This document shows, piece after piece, positions 1-5,481 of a stretch of DNA of 8,818 bases. Each line of letters opens with the position of its first letter. The first letter of the stretch is position 1. The translations under genes and the position numbers were made by a program. This DNA comes from Christensenella sp. UBA1782 (lineage in GTDB: Bacteria > Bacillota > Clostridia > Christensenellales > DTU072), in contig DCGI01000073.1 in assembly GCA_002315475.1 (NCBI GenBank), positions 1,914 through 10,731 on the forward strand. Direction: 5' to 3'. A model generated the notes under the pieces. The model saw only the letters and a list, made by a program, of their open reading frames with translations, had not been told where the DNA came from and did no database searches.

Positions 1-157
1 CATTCAGCATGGTGGATTTGCCCGCTCCGTTCGGCCCGATGAAACCCACGATTTCTCCTTCGTCTACCGAAAAAGATATGTCGTCTACCGCCGTAATGCG
101 GGAGCCGTGCTTTCCTTTATATACTTTCGTTACTTGATTGACTTCCAATACGCTCAT
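1..157 (-). CDS. ABC transporter ATP-binding protein, N-terminal part (runs off left edge)
   Basis: This is the nucleotide-binding subunit of an ABC transporter, acting on the cytoplasmic face of the membrane. Only the first 52 residues are in the window. They show the usual opening beta-strand region (MSVLEVNQVTKVY, with Y13 in the place of the A-loop aromatic), then the strand leading to the P-loop (EGEIVGFI) and a perfect Walker A, GPNGAGKST, at residues 41-49. The signature, Walker B and switch motifs lie off the window, so neither the substrate nor the import/export direction can be read. The start is ATG at 157-155, with a strong Shine-Dalgarno AGGAGG (complement of 166-171) eight bases upstream and a good promoter further up. 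The wording of the Walker A region fits the DRA/CcmA-like and gliding/ABC-2 ATPases, which usually pair with a separate permease gene downstream, here off the edge. That subfamily placement is inference. Confidence 0.93.
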   Translation of the reverse strand, partial: MSVLEVNQVTKVYKGKHGSRITAVDDISFSVDEGEIVGFIGPNGAGKSTMLN

Positions 158-216
158 ATAAAAGTCCTCCTATAAAAAATCAAAAGTCGAGCCGTACGTC
201 CGACTTCCTTATATTT

Positions 217-245
217 AGTATACACGCTTTGGCAAAAAATGTAAA
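217..245 (-). promoter_or_regulatory. Sigma-A-type promoter for the ABC ATPase gene
   Basis: Read on the minus strand, TTTACA (complement of 240-245) is followed by a 17-base spacer and TATACT (complement of 217-222). Each hexamer is one base from consensus. The expected start of transcription is near 210, giving a leader of about 50 nt before the ATG at 157. It is placed correctly for the leftward ABC gene. Confidence 0.82.
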
Positions 246-249
246 GACC

Positions 250-272
250 GCAAAGCAAGGAGGGTGCTTTGC
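250..272. repeat. Perfect 8+8 inverted repeat upstream of the ABC promoter
   Basis: GCAAAGCA (250-257) and TGCTTTGC (265-272) are exact reverse complements separated by 7 bases (AGGAGGG). The repeat lies 4 bases beyond the -35 hexamer of the leftward ABC promoter, a usual place for an activator or repressor site. It has no T-run on either side that would make it a factor-independent terminator. An operator role is inference. Confidence 0.5.
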
Positions 273-628
273 AGAGAAAAAAAGCCGGTTTTTACCCGTA
301 ATTCGGAGCGGTTTAAGAATATTTTATGCGAATTATGTGAGAAAACGCATTTTTACGGCGAAAGTATGTATCAAAAAATAAAAAATAACGAAAAAAAGAA
401 TATTGCAAAAAGCGTTATTTTGTTGAAAAACGGAATTATTTTATAGATAATTAAGCAAAAACGACAAAAACGGCTTTTTGAAAAATGAAGAAAAATGCAA
501 AAAACGGGATTTCTTAAAATGCTCGTAAAGTATAGCACAAAAGGAAAAATGTTTCAAACGAATTTCCGGGGAAAGACGATAGGTGTTAAGAAAAACGAAC
601 ATAGACGGAAGGATAGGGACAAAATAAG

Positions 629-656
629 GTGATTTTTTCCGAAAAAATGCTATACT
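629..656 (+). promoter_or_regulatory. Possible weak promoter inside the gene-free interval
   Basis: TATACT at 651-656 (followed by a second, overlapping TATACT at 657-662) has only a poor -35 candidate, GTGATT at 629-634, at a 16-base spacing. The ten bases ATGCTATACT are identical to those around the -10 of the good promoter at 1724-1752. No gene follows, so if it is active it would make a non-coding RNA. Confidence 0.25.
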
Positions 657-802
657 TATACTCGTCAAAGGGAAAAACCCTCGACAAAAAGTCATGACAG
701 CGAAAAATTCCGCCGAAAGGATTTTTCTTGCGTGGAGCGACAATTCGATACTTATGCACGTTTGCCCGAACGGGGGGCGAGCATAGGGCGTATTGCCGGA
801 AA

Positions 803-870
803 AAGGTTTCGAAAATACCGTCTACATTCCGAAAAAAGGGAACGAGTGTATTGTTGATGCTTCGAAGCCT
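803..870 (+). repeat. Degenerate direct repeat, copy 1
   Basis: This pairs with 978-1051. In the same order both copies carry the exact blocks AAGGTTTCGA, CATTCCG, GGGAACG, TTGTT and TCGAAGCCT, with diverged, differently sized sequence between them. The similarity is at the nucleotide level; the blocks fall in different frames of the surrounding open frames, which argues against a repeated protein domain. Confidence 0.6.
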
Positions 871-930
871 TTGCAAGAGAGTCCGACGAGCGAGAGGATT
901 TCGCCGTTTACCGGAAGTCCTTACCGGTTT

Positions 931-952
931 GCTTTTCTTCGGAAGGGAAAGC
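931..952. other. Stem-loop
   Basis: The 22 bases from GCTTTTC to GGGAAAGC fold into a stem of about nine pairs, two of them G-T, around a four-base loop. It lies between the two direct-repeat copies. There is no T-run after it on the plus strand, so it is not a standard terminator. Confidence 0.3.
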
Positions 953-977
953 CGTCGGGCAAGGGATACTGCTTGGT

Positions 978-1051
978 AAGGTTTCGACAAAATATATGCT
1001 GTCATTCCGTAACAAAAGAGGGAACGGGTGCGTTGTTCTTTGTCGAAGCCT
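978..1051 (+). repeat. Degenerate direct repeat, copy 2
   Basis: This is the partner of 803-870, about 175 bases further on, sharing five collinear exact blocks of 5 to 10 bases. It is six bases longer, mainly from an insertion between CATTCCG and GGGAACG. Confidence 0.6.
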
Positions 1052-1105
1052 TCGAAAACTCTTTTCGCAACGTTGACCTTCGAAACTTTTTCAAAAATAT
1101 TTTGG

Positions 1106-1153
1106 GAAAGGGTAGGAAAAAGAAACGGAAAGAGCGTATTATTAGGATGTCGG
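1106..1153 (+). repeat. Purine-rich direct repeat, copy 1
   Basis: Aligned without gaps to 1253-1300, 33 of 48 positions match by my count, beginning GAAAG, sharing TAGGAAAA and ATTATTA and ending TGTCGG. The purine-rich composition inflates the identity, so a real common origin is likely rather than certain. Confidence 0.4.
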
Positions 1154-1178
1154 TTCCTTCATCGGATGTACGAAGGAA
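1154..1178. other. Stem-loop
   Basis: TTCCTTC (1154-1160) and GAAGGAA (1172-1178) form a perfect 7-bp stem with an 11-base loop. A T-rich stretch (TTCTTTCTT) starts about a dozen bases downstream, too far off for a confident terminator call. Confidence 0.3.
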
Positions 1179-1223
1179 GGAATCGACGGGTTCTTTCTTA
1201 GGAAAAAATCGTTCGTAAAGCCT

Positions 1224-1257
1224 CTTTCAAAATTTTTCCGAAAATTTTTTGAGAAAG
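1224..1257. other. A/T-rich stem-loop
   Basis: CTTTC (1224-1228) pairs with GAAAG (1253-1257). AAAA/TTTT and TTTT/AAAA segments continue the stem inward, with two short bulges, to a TCCG loop. It abuts the second purine-rich repeat. Such stems are easily formed in A/T-rich DNA, so its weight is low. Confidence 0.25.
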
Positions 1258-1300
1258 TTTAGGAAAAGAACAAAGGGGAAGCGAATTATTATATTGTCGG
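1253..1300 (+). repeat. Purine-rich direct repeat, copy 2
   Basis: This is the partner of 1106-1153 at a distance of 147 bases, ungapped over 48 bases. A weaker echo of its right end (TTGTCGG, then TTTTGGATTT) appears again near 1563-1590. Confidence 0.4.
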
Positions 1301-1723
1301 CTGTTTGAATGTTTTTGGATTTCGTCGATATAAACGGCAGACGGTTCCCGAGCTTAAACGAAAAGCTCTTACACAGTATCGGTTTTTCCGATTCCTCACA
1401 ATCTTCATCTTACTATTCCGTACGCACTTTTTTCGGCATGGAAAAAGACGGACACACCAAGGTCGTTTTGGCGCGGTGCGTGCGTTTTCTTGTACGGACG
1501 AAATGCAGGAGGTCGTTTTGATAACGTTCTCCTCTGTGAAACTTGAAAAAAACAACGAATCGTTGTCGGACGCTCGGCGTTTTGGATTTTCCTCTTATAC
1601 GTTATGTTTTTACGGAATTCCTAAAAATTTTCTCGAAAACATACAAAAGCGGGCGAAAAAAACAGAGTGGAAAGGACGGTATGGCAGAATCGAAATTTTT
1701 TCGAAAACAGTCGGTAAAAATAC

Positions 1724-1752
1724 TTGATAAATAAATCGCTCTATGCTATACT
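1724..1752 (+). promoter_or_regulatory. Sigma-A-type promoter for the micro-ORF/AAA+ unit
   Basis: TTGATA (1724-1729), a 17-base spacer and TATACT (1747-1752) make a strong vegetative promoter. The expected start is near 1759, about 70 bases before the first micro-ORF and about 340 before the AAA+ start, so the AAA+ message has a long leader that contains both small ORFs. Confidence 0.8.
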
Positions 1753-1829
1753 ATGCCTCCCTTTGAAAAAGGACGGGTTCTTTGACAACGATACGGAAAC
1801 GGTCTGTGCATAAGGCAAAGGAGGACTTC

Positions 1830-1955
1830 ATGCGACGGTACCGCAAAAAGCAGGGCTTTTCGGTGAAAAGTACGAGAAGCTGTCAAAATGATTACAGTAT
1901 GTTAGATAACAAAGCTCACGAGAGGGAGCGACCTTTTAAGAGAGGGAACGAATGA
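1830..1955 (+). CDS. Putative 41-residue micro-ORF, first in the AAA+ unit
   Basis: I do not recognise this product. It would be a small hydrophilic basic peptide (MRRYRKKQGF at its start; 12 of 41 residues Arg or Lys) with one cysteine and no membrane segment. The case for translation rests on layout. AGGAGG at 1819-1824 is the best ribosome binding site of the unit, five bases before the ATG and downstream of a strong promoter. Its stop codon TGA overlaps the next ATG as ATGA, a typical translational-coupling junction. Its role could be a leader peptide controlling the next genes, a small partner of the ATPase, or a chance ORF behind a strong ribosome binding site. It is too short for codon statistics to decide. 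Confidence 0.45.
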   Translation: MRRYRKKQGFSVKSTRSCQNDYSMLDNKAHERERPFKRGNE

Positions 1956-1976
1956 GTTGTATTTTACGGCGAGGAA
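1944..1976 (+). repeat. GGGAACG-type degenerate repeat at the second micro-ORF start
   Basis: The sequence GGGAACGAATGAGTTGTA resembles the segments at 838 (GGGAACGAGTGTATTGTT), 1020 (GGGAACGGGTGCGTTGTT) and 4216 (GGGAACGAACGTATTGCT). All four start with seven identical bases, followed by a conserved TTG about seven bases on. Here the copy supplies the Shine-Dalgarno and start codon of the second micro-ORF. Confidence 0.45.
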
Positions 1977-2104
1977 TTTCGCACTCGCTACGGAAATGTG
2001 TTTTACATTTCCCATCCCCGTTTCTCTTAAAACACTTTTACAAACAACACGCATTGTCCGAAAGACAAAACCTAAAAAAACAATTTACGAGGGAATTGCT
2101 ATGA
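1952..2104 (+). CDS. Putative 50-residue micro-ORF coupled to the AAA+ gene
   Basis: I do not recognise this product. The translation is basic, with a mildly hydrophobic middle (MSCILRRGISHSLRK, then VLHFPSPFLLKHFYK) and a polar end (LKKQFTRELL). Its ATG overlaps the previous TGA, and its own TGA (2102-2104) overlaps the ATG of the AAA+ gene (2101-2103). GAGGG at 1942-1946 is a fair ribosome binding site about six bases upstream. Two back-to-back ATGA junctions, each with a Shine-Dalgarno sequence, are hard to get by chance and suggest that the ribosome passes from one ORF to the next. The alternative is that this segment encodes an N-terminal extension of the AAA+ protein in its own frame, which is also open from 1957. 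Confidence 0.42.
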   Translation: MSCILRRGISHSLRKCVLHFPSPFLLKHFYKQHALSERQNLKKQFTRELL

Positions 2105-4203
2105 GATTTTATCACGTTAGTATTTTACAAACAAGATCGAAACCTACCGAGCAAGAACAACGCATCTTTTGCATCGAACACAGAGATGGTTTGCCGGGTT
2201 TTTTCGGCGAAATGGACGCTATAGAACAAGAACAACAAAATCTTCCGGAAGAAATCGTCCGTAGAAACCGAACCGTCGCAGGGAGCATTACCAAATTCAA
2301 CAAGAAGAACAAAGAAAGGGGTTCGGCTCTTATTGTGGATTATGATGCCGCCGAAACCGTCATGCTCTTAAAAGAGGATTCTCAAAATCCCGAAGCCTTT
2401 GCCGAAGAGTTCTACGATGCGGTCAAGATTCCTTATTCCGGAAATTTGTCGGTAGAAGAATGTACTTTTGTCAAATTTTGGGAACACTGCGAACAGGCTG
2501 CCGAACAATGTTTTTTGAAGGATCCCGAAAATTTCATTCGGCAGAACGGTTTGCAGGCGGATTCTTTATTGGGAGGGTATCGTCATCATCTTTATAAAGA
2601 AGATGTGGTTAATGACGTCGATTGTGCCAAAAAGTTGAAGAAAGCGAGCCTTTGTTCTATGTTTCGGCAAGAAATCGAGCGGATTCGCACGGGCAAAACC
2701 CAAGATAAGTTTTTGGGGAACGTTGCGCACTACGTCATCTTTTCGGAAGACGAAGAACATACCCAAGAAATGATTGATATGCTGATTACTTCTTTGTATG
2801 AAAAAAGAAGGCTGCTCTCCACTCGTTACGCCGAAATCAGCACCCACTTTGAGTACGACGAGGATGTGGTGAACTCGGTCTATGCCATGAACGAGGGTGC
2901 TACCGTCGTGATTCGTATGACGGAAGACGGTAATGCTATACATCGTAATATACGCAGACAGCTGTTGAGTGAAGAAGACGAAGATGTCTCGATGCCCGAG
3001 TTTATCCCATCCGTCCGTAAGCATTGCTTGCAGACTTTGTCCGTCATCGTCGTAAAGGACAGTAAAAGTTACAAGGCTATTTGCGAACAGTTAAACGGCG
3101 TAACGCTCGTTAAAATCAACGAGAATACCTTTTCGGCGGGGGAGTCCGAAGACTTCTTGTCGAAGTGCGCCGAAAACGACGGCAGAACGGCAGACGCTTC
3201 GCTGACGGCGAAAGTGAAGAACGAGGACAGGTATTTTACGAGGGGAGAACTCCTCGATATATACCACTTGTGGGCGCATGAACAACTTTGCAAAAACATG
3301 TATCCCGAATACGCGGATTGTGTTTGCGGTACGGAAACCGAAGTGGTCGCTAAAAAAGGCGATCCCTATAAGGAATTATTGGAAATGGTCGGTTTGGATA
3401 ACGTCAAACGTACCATTCAGGGCATTTTGAATTATTTTAGGTTGCAAAAAGTGTACGACGACAGAAAACTGAACTACCTCCGTCCCTGCATGAATATGTC
3501 CTTTACCGGCAATCCGGGAACGGCAAAGACTTCCGTCGCTCGTCTTCTGAGCAAGATTTTGTATCAAAACAAAATCACCAAGAGGGAAGAATTGGTTGAA
3601 GTGGGCAGAGCGGATTTGGTCGGAAAATACGTCGGACACACCGCCGTTCGCGTCCGAAAAGTCTTTGAGAAAGCCAAAGGCGGCGTACTGTTTATCGACG
3701 AAGCCTATTCTCTCGTCGACGACCACAAAGGCATGTATGGCGACGAAGCCATCAACACCATCGTGCAAGAGATGGAAAACAATCGGGAAGACACCATCGT
3801 CATCTTTGCGGGATACAAACAGGAAATGGAAGACTTTTTGAACAGAAATCCCGGTCTGCAATCGAGAATTGCTTTCCACGTTCCTTTTGAGGACTATTCC
3901 GAAGAAGAACTGTACCAAATCACCGACTTGCTTGCCCGCAAGGGGGGATACACGCTCGGTTGCGGGGCGCACGAAACTTTGTGCGATATCTTCGATCGCG
4001 CCAAGAGAACGAACGGATTCGGAAACGGCCGTTTTTCTCGAAATCTCTTTGAGAAAGCCAAGATGAACCAAGCCAATCGGCTCGCCGACGTCGATTTGTC
4101 GGAGCTGTCCGATCAAGAGCTTTTGACACTCTCGGTAGAGGACTTCGCCGACGTAAACGTCCCCGAAAAAGAGACCATCCGTATCGTGGGATTCGGCGTA
4201 TAG
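2101..4203 (+). CDS. AAA+ ATPase, CbxX/CfqX (SpoVK-like) family, with degenerate first AAA module
   Basis: This is a cytoplasmic AAA+ ATPase of the CbxX/CbbX-SpoVK-EccA group, whose members remodel protein partners using ATP. With ATG 2101 as start it has 700 residues. The C-terminal module shows Walker A GNPGTAKTS (470-478), Walker B VLFIDEA (529-535), sensor 1 (IVIFAGY, 566-572), an arginine-finger region NPGLQSR (583-589, R589) and sensor 2 GNGRFSRNLFEKA (641-653). Residues about 205-361 align with this module but lack the P-loop and the acidic Walker B pair. Residues 1-200 match nothing I recognise. The start is chosen for GAGGG at 2089-2093 and the overlap with the preceding micro-ORF; the frame is open upstream to 1957, so a longer N-terminus (ATG 1996 or TTG 1957) is possible. 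The second P-loop glycine is alanine. The partner protein is unknown. Confidence 0.9.
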   Translation: MRFYHVSILQTRSKPTEQEQRIFCIEHRDGLPGFFGEMDAIEQEQQNLPEEIVRRNRTVAGSITKFNKKNKERGSALIVDYDAAETVMLLKEDSQNPEAFAEEFYDAVKIPYSGNLSVEECTFVKFWEHCEQAAEQCFLKDPENFIRQNGLQADSLLGGYRHHLYKEDVVNDVDCAKKLKKASLCSMFRQEIERIRTGKTQDKFLGNVAHYVIFSEDEEHTQEMIDMLITSLYEKRRLLSTRYAEISTHFEYDEDVVNSVYAMNEGATVVIRMTEDGNAIHRNIRRQLLSEEDEDVSMPEFIPSVRKHCLQTLSVIVVKDSKSYKAICEQLNGVTLVKINENTFSAGESEDFLSKCAENDGRTADASLTAKVKNEDRYFTRGELLDIYHLWAHEQLCKNMYPEYADCVCGTETEVVAKKGDPYKELLEMVGLDNVKRTIQGILNYFRLQKVYDDRKLNYLRPCMNMSFTGNPGTAKTSVARLLSKILYQNKITKREELVEVGRADLVGKYVGHTAVRVRKVFEKAKGGVLFIDEAYSLVDDHKGMYGDEAINTIVQEMENNREDTIVIFAGYKQEMEDFLNRNPGLQSRIAFHVPFEDYSEEELYQITDLLARKGGYTLGCGAHETLCDIFDRAKRTNGFGNGRFSRNLFEKAKMNQANRLADVDLSELSDQELLTLSVEDFADVNVPEKETIRIVGFGV

Positions 4204-4215
4204 GACTTTCGTCGA

Positions 4216-4248
4216 GGGAACGAACGTATTGCTTTTATGCCCGAAGGA
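4216..4248 (+). repeat. GGGAACG-type degenerate repeat after the AAA+ gene
   Basis: GGGAACGAACGTATTGCT begins 13 bases after the AAA+ stop and resembles the copies at 838, 1020 and 1944. With the copy at 1944 it brackets the AAA+ gene in direct orientation. The right part overlaps the left arm of the terminator hairpin. Confidence 0.4.
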
Positions 4249-4304
4249 GCCTTTTTTTGTGAATCTTTTTTCACAAACGGCTCCGTTTTGCGGGCTTCTT
4301 TCTT
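4239..4304 (+). terminator. Terminator-like long hairpin after the AAA+ gene
   Basis: The outer arms are GCCCG (4239-4243) with CGGGC (4291-4295), then GGAGCC (4246-4251) with GGCTCC (4279-4284), then TTTGTGAA with TTCACAAA inside. The stem is interrupted by internal loops and followed by TTCTTTCTT. It is in the right place to end the AAA+ transcript. Confidence 0.6.
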
Positions 4305-4305
4305 A

Positions 4306-4329
4306 GAGAACGGTTGTTCTCGTTTTCTT
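4306..4329 (+). terminator. Second short terminator-like hairpin
   Basis: GAGAAC (4306-4311) and GTTCTC (4316-4321) form a perfect 6-bp stem with a GGTT loop, followed directly by GTTTTCTT. It probably backs up the larger hairpin just before it. Confidence 0.4.
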
Positions 4330-4350
4330 GAAGTCAACGGATTTTTTGCG

Positions 4351-4374
4351 GCGGTAAGAAAAAACGCTTACCGC
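4351..4374. repeat. Perfect 8+8 inverted repeat upstream of the WYL promoter
   Basis: GCGGTAAG (4351-4358) and CTTACCGC (4367-4374) are exact reverse complements with an 8-base gap, ending 24 bases before the -35 hexamer of the WYL-gene promoter. No T-run follows on either strand, so a protein-binding site fits better than a terminator. Autoregulation by the WYL protein is a natural guess but is not shown. Confidence 0.5.
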
Positions 4375-4398
4375 ACAAAAAGTTTTGAAAATAGGGGG

Positions 4399-4428
4399 TT
4401 GCCAAAAATCAATCTCTTCGTGTATACT
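4399..4428 (+). promoter_or_regulatory. Promoter for the WYL regulator/membrane peptidase operon
   Basis: TTGCCA (4399-4404), an 18-base spacer ending in TG (an extended -10) and TATACT (4423-4428) form a good sigma-A promoter, about 55 bases before the ATG at 4484. The longer open frame starting at 4385 would begin upstream of this promoter, which is one reason to choose the 4484 start. Confidence 0.78.
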
Positions 4429-4483
4429 TATTATAAACCGGATTTGTGACGAATCCTATGCAACGGAAAAGTACGGAGGCACT

Positions 4484-5470
4484 ATGGAAAAAAAATGTTG
4501 TAGTTTGTTTATCATGGAAATCTTAAAAAAATACAGCGACTGCGATCACATGCTGACGCAATCGTTTATTCGGGAAAAGCTCAAAACGGAATACGGTTTG
4601 GAGGTGGAGCGTCAAACGATTTCCAATACGTTAAAATCCTTAATGGATTATTATAACAACAATACAAGCAGCGAGTACGAATTCCAACGGGGCGACAACA
4701 ATAAGGGCGTGTACCTTTTGCGTCGTGTTTCCGATGCCGAACTCAGTATTTTGGTTTCCACCATCAACAACAATCATTATATGAATACGACGGAAAAGCA
4801 GTCGTTGATTGACGTGCTTTCGGGATTGGGAAGCGTTACTTTTCGGGAGTCTCTGCCGAAGGGAAACGGGGTGGAACACGCTCGGGATAATACCATTTTT
4901 TATCATTTTGAAGTCTTGTACGAAAGAATCCGTCAGAAACAGAAGGTTCTTTTTACCTACGGAAGAAAAGGAATCGATAACAAACTGTATTTGGAAAACA
5001 ACGAAGTGAAAGAGGTTTCTCCCTACCGTATCGTCATGCATAACAATCATTACTATCTCATCGGAAAGCATGAAGGGGAGATGCGTCCGTACCGGATCGA
5101 TTTGATTAAAGATATTGATCCGGTAGACGAGAGAAAGGTATACGAGGAGTTTCAGCCGTTTTCGGTCTTTTCCTGCGTGGAAGACTTGGATAAACTGGGA
5201 CGTCTGCCTTTTATGTCAATCGAGCCATGGGAAACGTTTCGGTTTCGTTCGACAAAAAAGCTCGCTATCGTCAGTCAGGTGATGGATTGGTTCGGCCCGT
5301 TCGTGAACGTGGAGGATTGTCGAGACGGCTATTACTATACGGTACAATCCACCCCGTTCTCCATGAAGAATTGGGCTTTGCTGTATGCCAACGATATTAC
5401 CGTAACCACTCCTCCGGAATTTGCCAAAAAGTTTCGGGAAGACTTAAAAGCCACAGCCGGCAGATATTAA
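4484..5470 (+). CDS. WYL-domain transcriptional regulator
   Basis: This is a 328-residue DNA-binding regulator of the HTH-WYL-WCX type. Residues about 5-75 form the N-terminal winged-helix region (LTQSFIREKLKTEYGLEVER, then a QTISNTLKSLMDYY recognition-helix-like stretch). The WYL domain covers about 140-215, with the core EVSPYRIVMHNNHYYLIG (177-194), in which H189-Y190-Y191-L192 stands at the WYL position, and the following RPYRIDLIKDI (201-211). Residues about 240-328 fit the C-terminal WCX extension. WYL domains in this family sense nucleotides or nucleic acids and switch promoters; the ligand here is unknown. The ATG at 4484 has GGAGG at 4475-4479, only four bases upstream. The gene is the first of an operon with the membrane protein 11 bases downstream, which is the likeliest target along with itself. 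Confidence 0.92.
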   Translation: MEKKCCSLFIMEILKKYSDCDHMLTQSFIREKLKTEYGLEVERQTISNTLKSLMDYYNNNTSSEYEFQRGDNNKGVYLLRRVSDAELSILVSTINNNHYMNTTEKQSLIDVLSGLGSVTFRESLPKGNGVEHARDNTIFYHFEVLYERIRQKQKVLFTYGRKGIDNKLYLENNEVKEVSPYRIVMHNNHYYLIGKHEGEMRPYRIDLIKDIDPVDERKVYEEFQPFSVFSCVEDLDKLGRLPFMSIEPWETFRFRSTKKLAIVSQVMDWFGPFVNVEDCRDGYYYTVQSTPFSMKNWALLYANDITVTTPPEFAKKFREDLKATAGRY

Positions 5471-5481
5471 ACGGAGAAAAA

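Larger units (their letters stand above)
273..1723. other. Gene-free, A-rich, repeat-bearing interval
   Basis: I see no convincing protein gene in this stretch. Open frames exist on both strands, but they overlap one another in several frames, start far from any ribosome binding site, have Arg/Lys/Phe/Ser-rich low-complexity translations and show no family motif. No tRNA, rRNA or familiar riboswitch was recognised. What can be seen are poly-A and TTTTTCG/CGAAAAA runs, two pairs of degenerate direct repeats (803-870 with 978-1051; 1106-1153 with 1253-1300), hairpins at 931-952, 1154-1178 and 1224-1257, and a promoter-like TATACT at 651-656. Possible readings are a decayed locus, an expanded intergenic repeat field, or an unrecognised non-coding RNA. 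Confidence 0.6.

Noticed and set aside
186..204. Imperfect palindrome (GTCG ... CGAC) in the ABC leader
   Set aside because: Only the outer four bases of each arm pair and the centre does not. It is too weak to call an operator.
264..446. 60-residue plus-strand open frame upstream of the ABC gene
   Set aside because: Its GTG start directly abuts the AGGAGGG that could serve as ribosome binding site, with no spacing. It begins inside an inverted repeat, and the translation is Lys/Asn-rich, as expected from A-rich non-coding DNA.
586..1218. Overlapping open frames on both strands (139-141 residues)
   Set aside because: They occupy the same DNA in several frames, lack ribosome binding sites and family motifs, and are Arg/Lys/Phe-rich. 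The repeat blocks inside them are out of frame with each other.
1309..1521. 70-residue plus-strand open frame starting with ATG
   Set aside because: There is no Shine-Dalgarno sequence at a usable distance and the composition is Ser/Arg-rich with no motif. An overlapping 140-residue frame covers the same DNA, so it is probably chance, although a small gene cannot be wholly excluded.
273..1723. CRISPR array or tandem repeat locus
   Set aside because: The repeats are only two copies each, degenerate and irregularly spaced, with no constant-length spacers and no cas-like gene nearby.
1957..2100. N-terminal extension of the AAA+ protein from TTG 1957 or ATG 1996
   Set aside because: The start at 2101 has a GAGGG ribosome binding site and a stop/start overlap, while 1957 and 1996 have none as good. 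It is kept as an alternative rather than ruled out.
3376..4116. 246-residue minus-strand open frame inside the AAA+ gene
   Set aside because: It is a shadow of the AAA+ coding frame, whose Walker and sensor motifs identify the real strand.
4237..4449. 70-residue plus-strand open frame between the AAA+ and WYL genes
   Set aside because: It runs through two terminator-like hairpins, the inverted repeat and the WYL promoter, and has no supporting motif.
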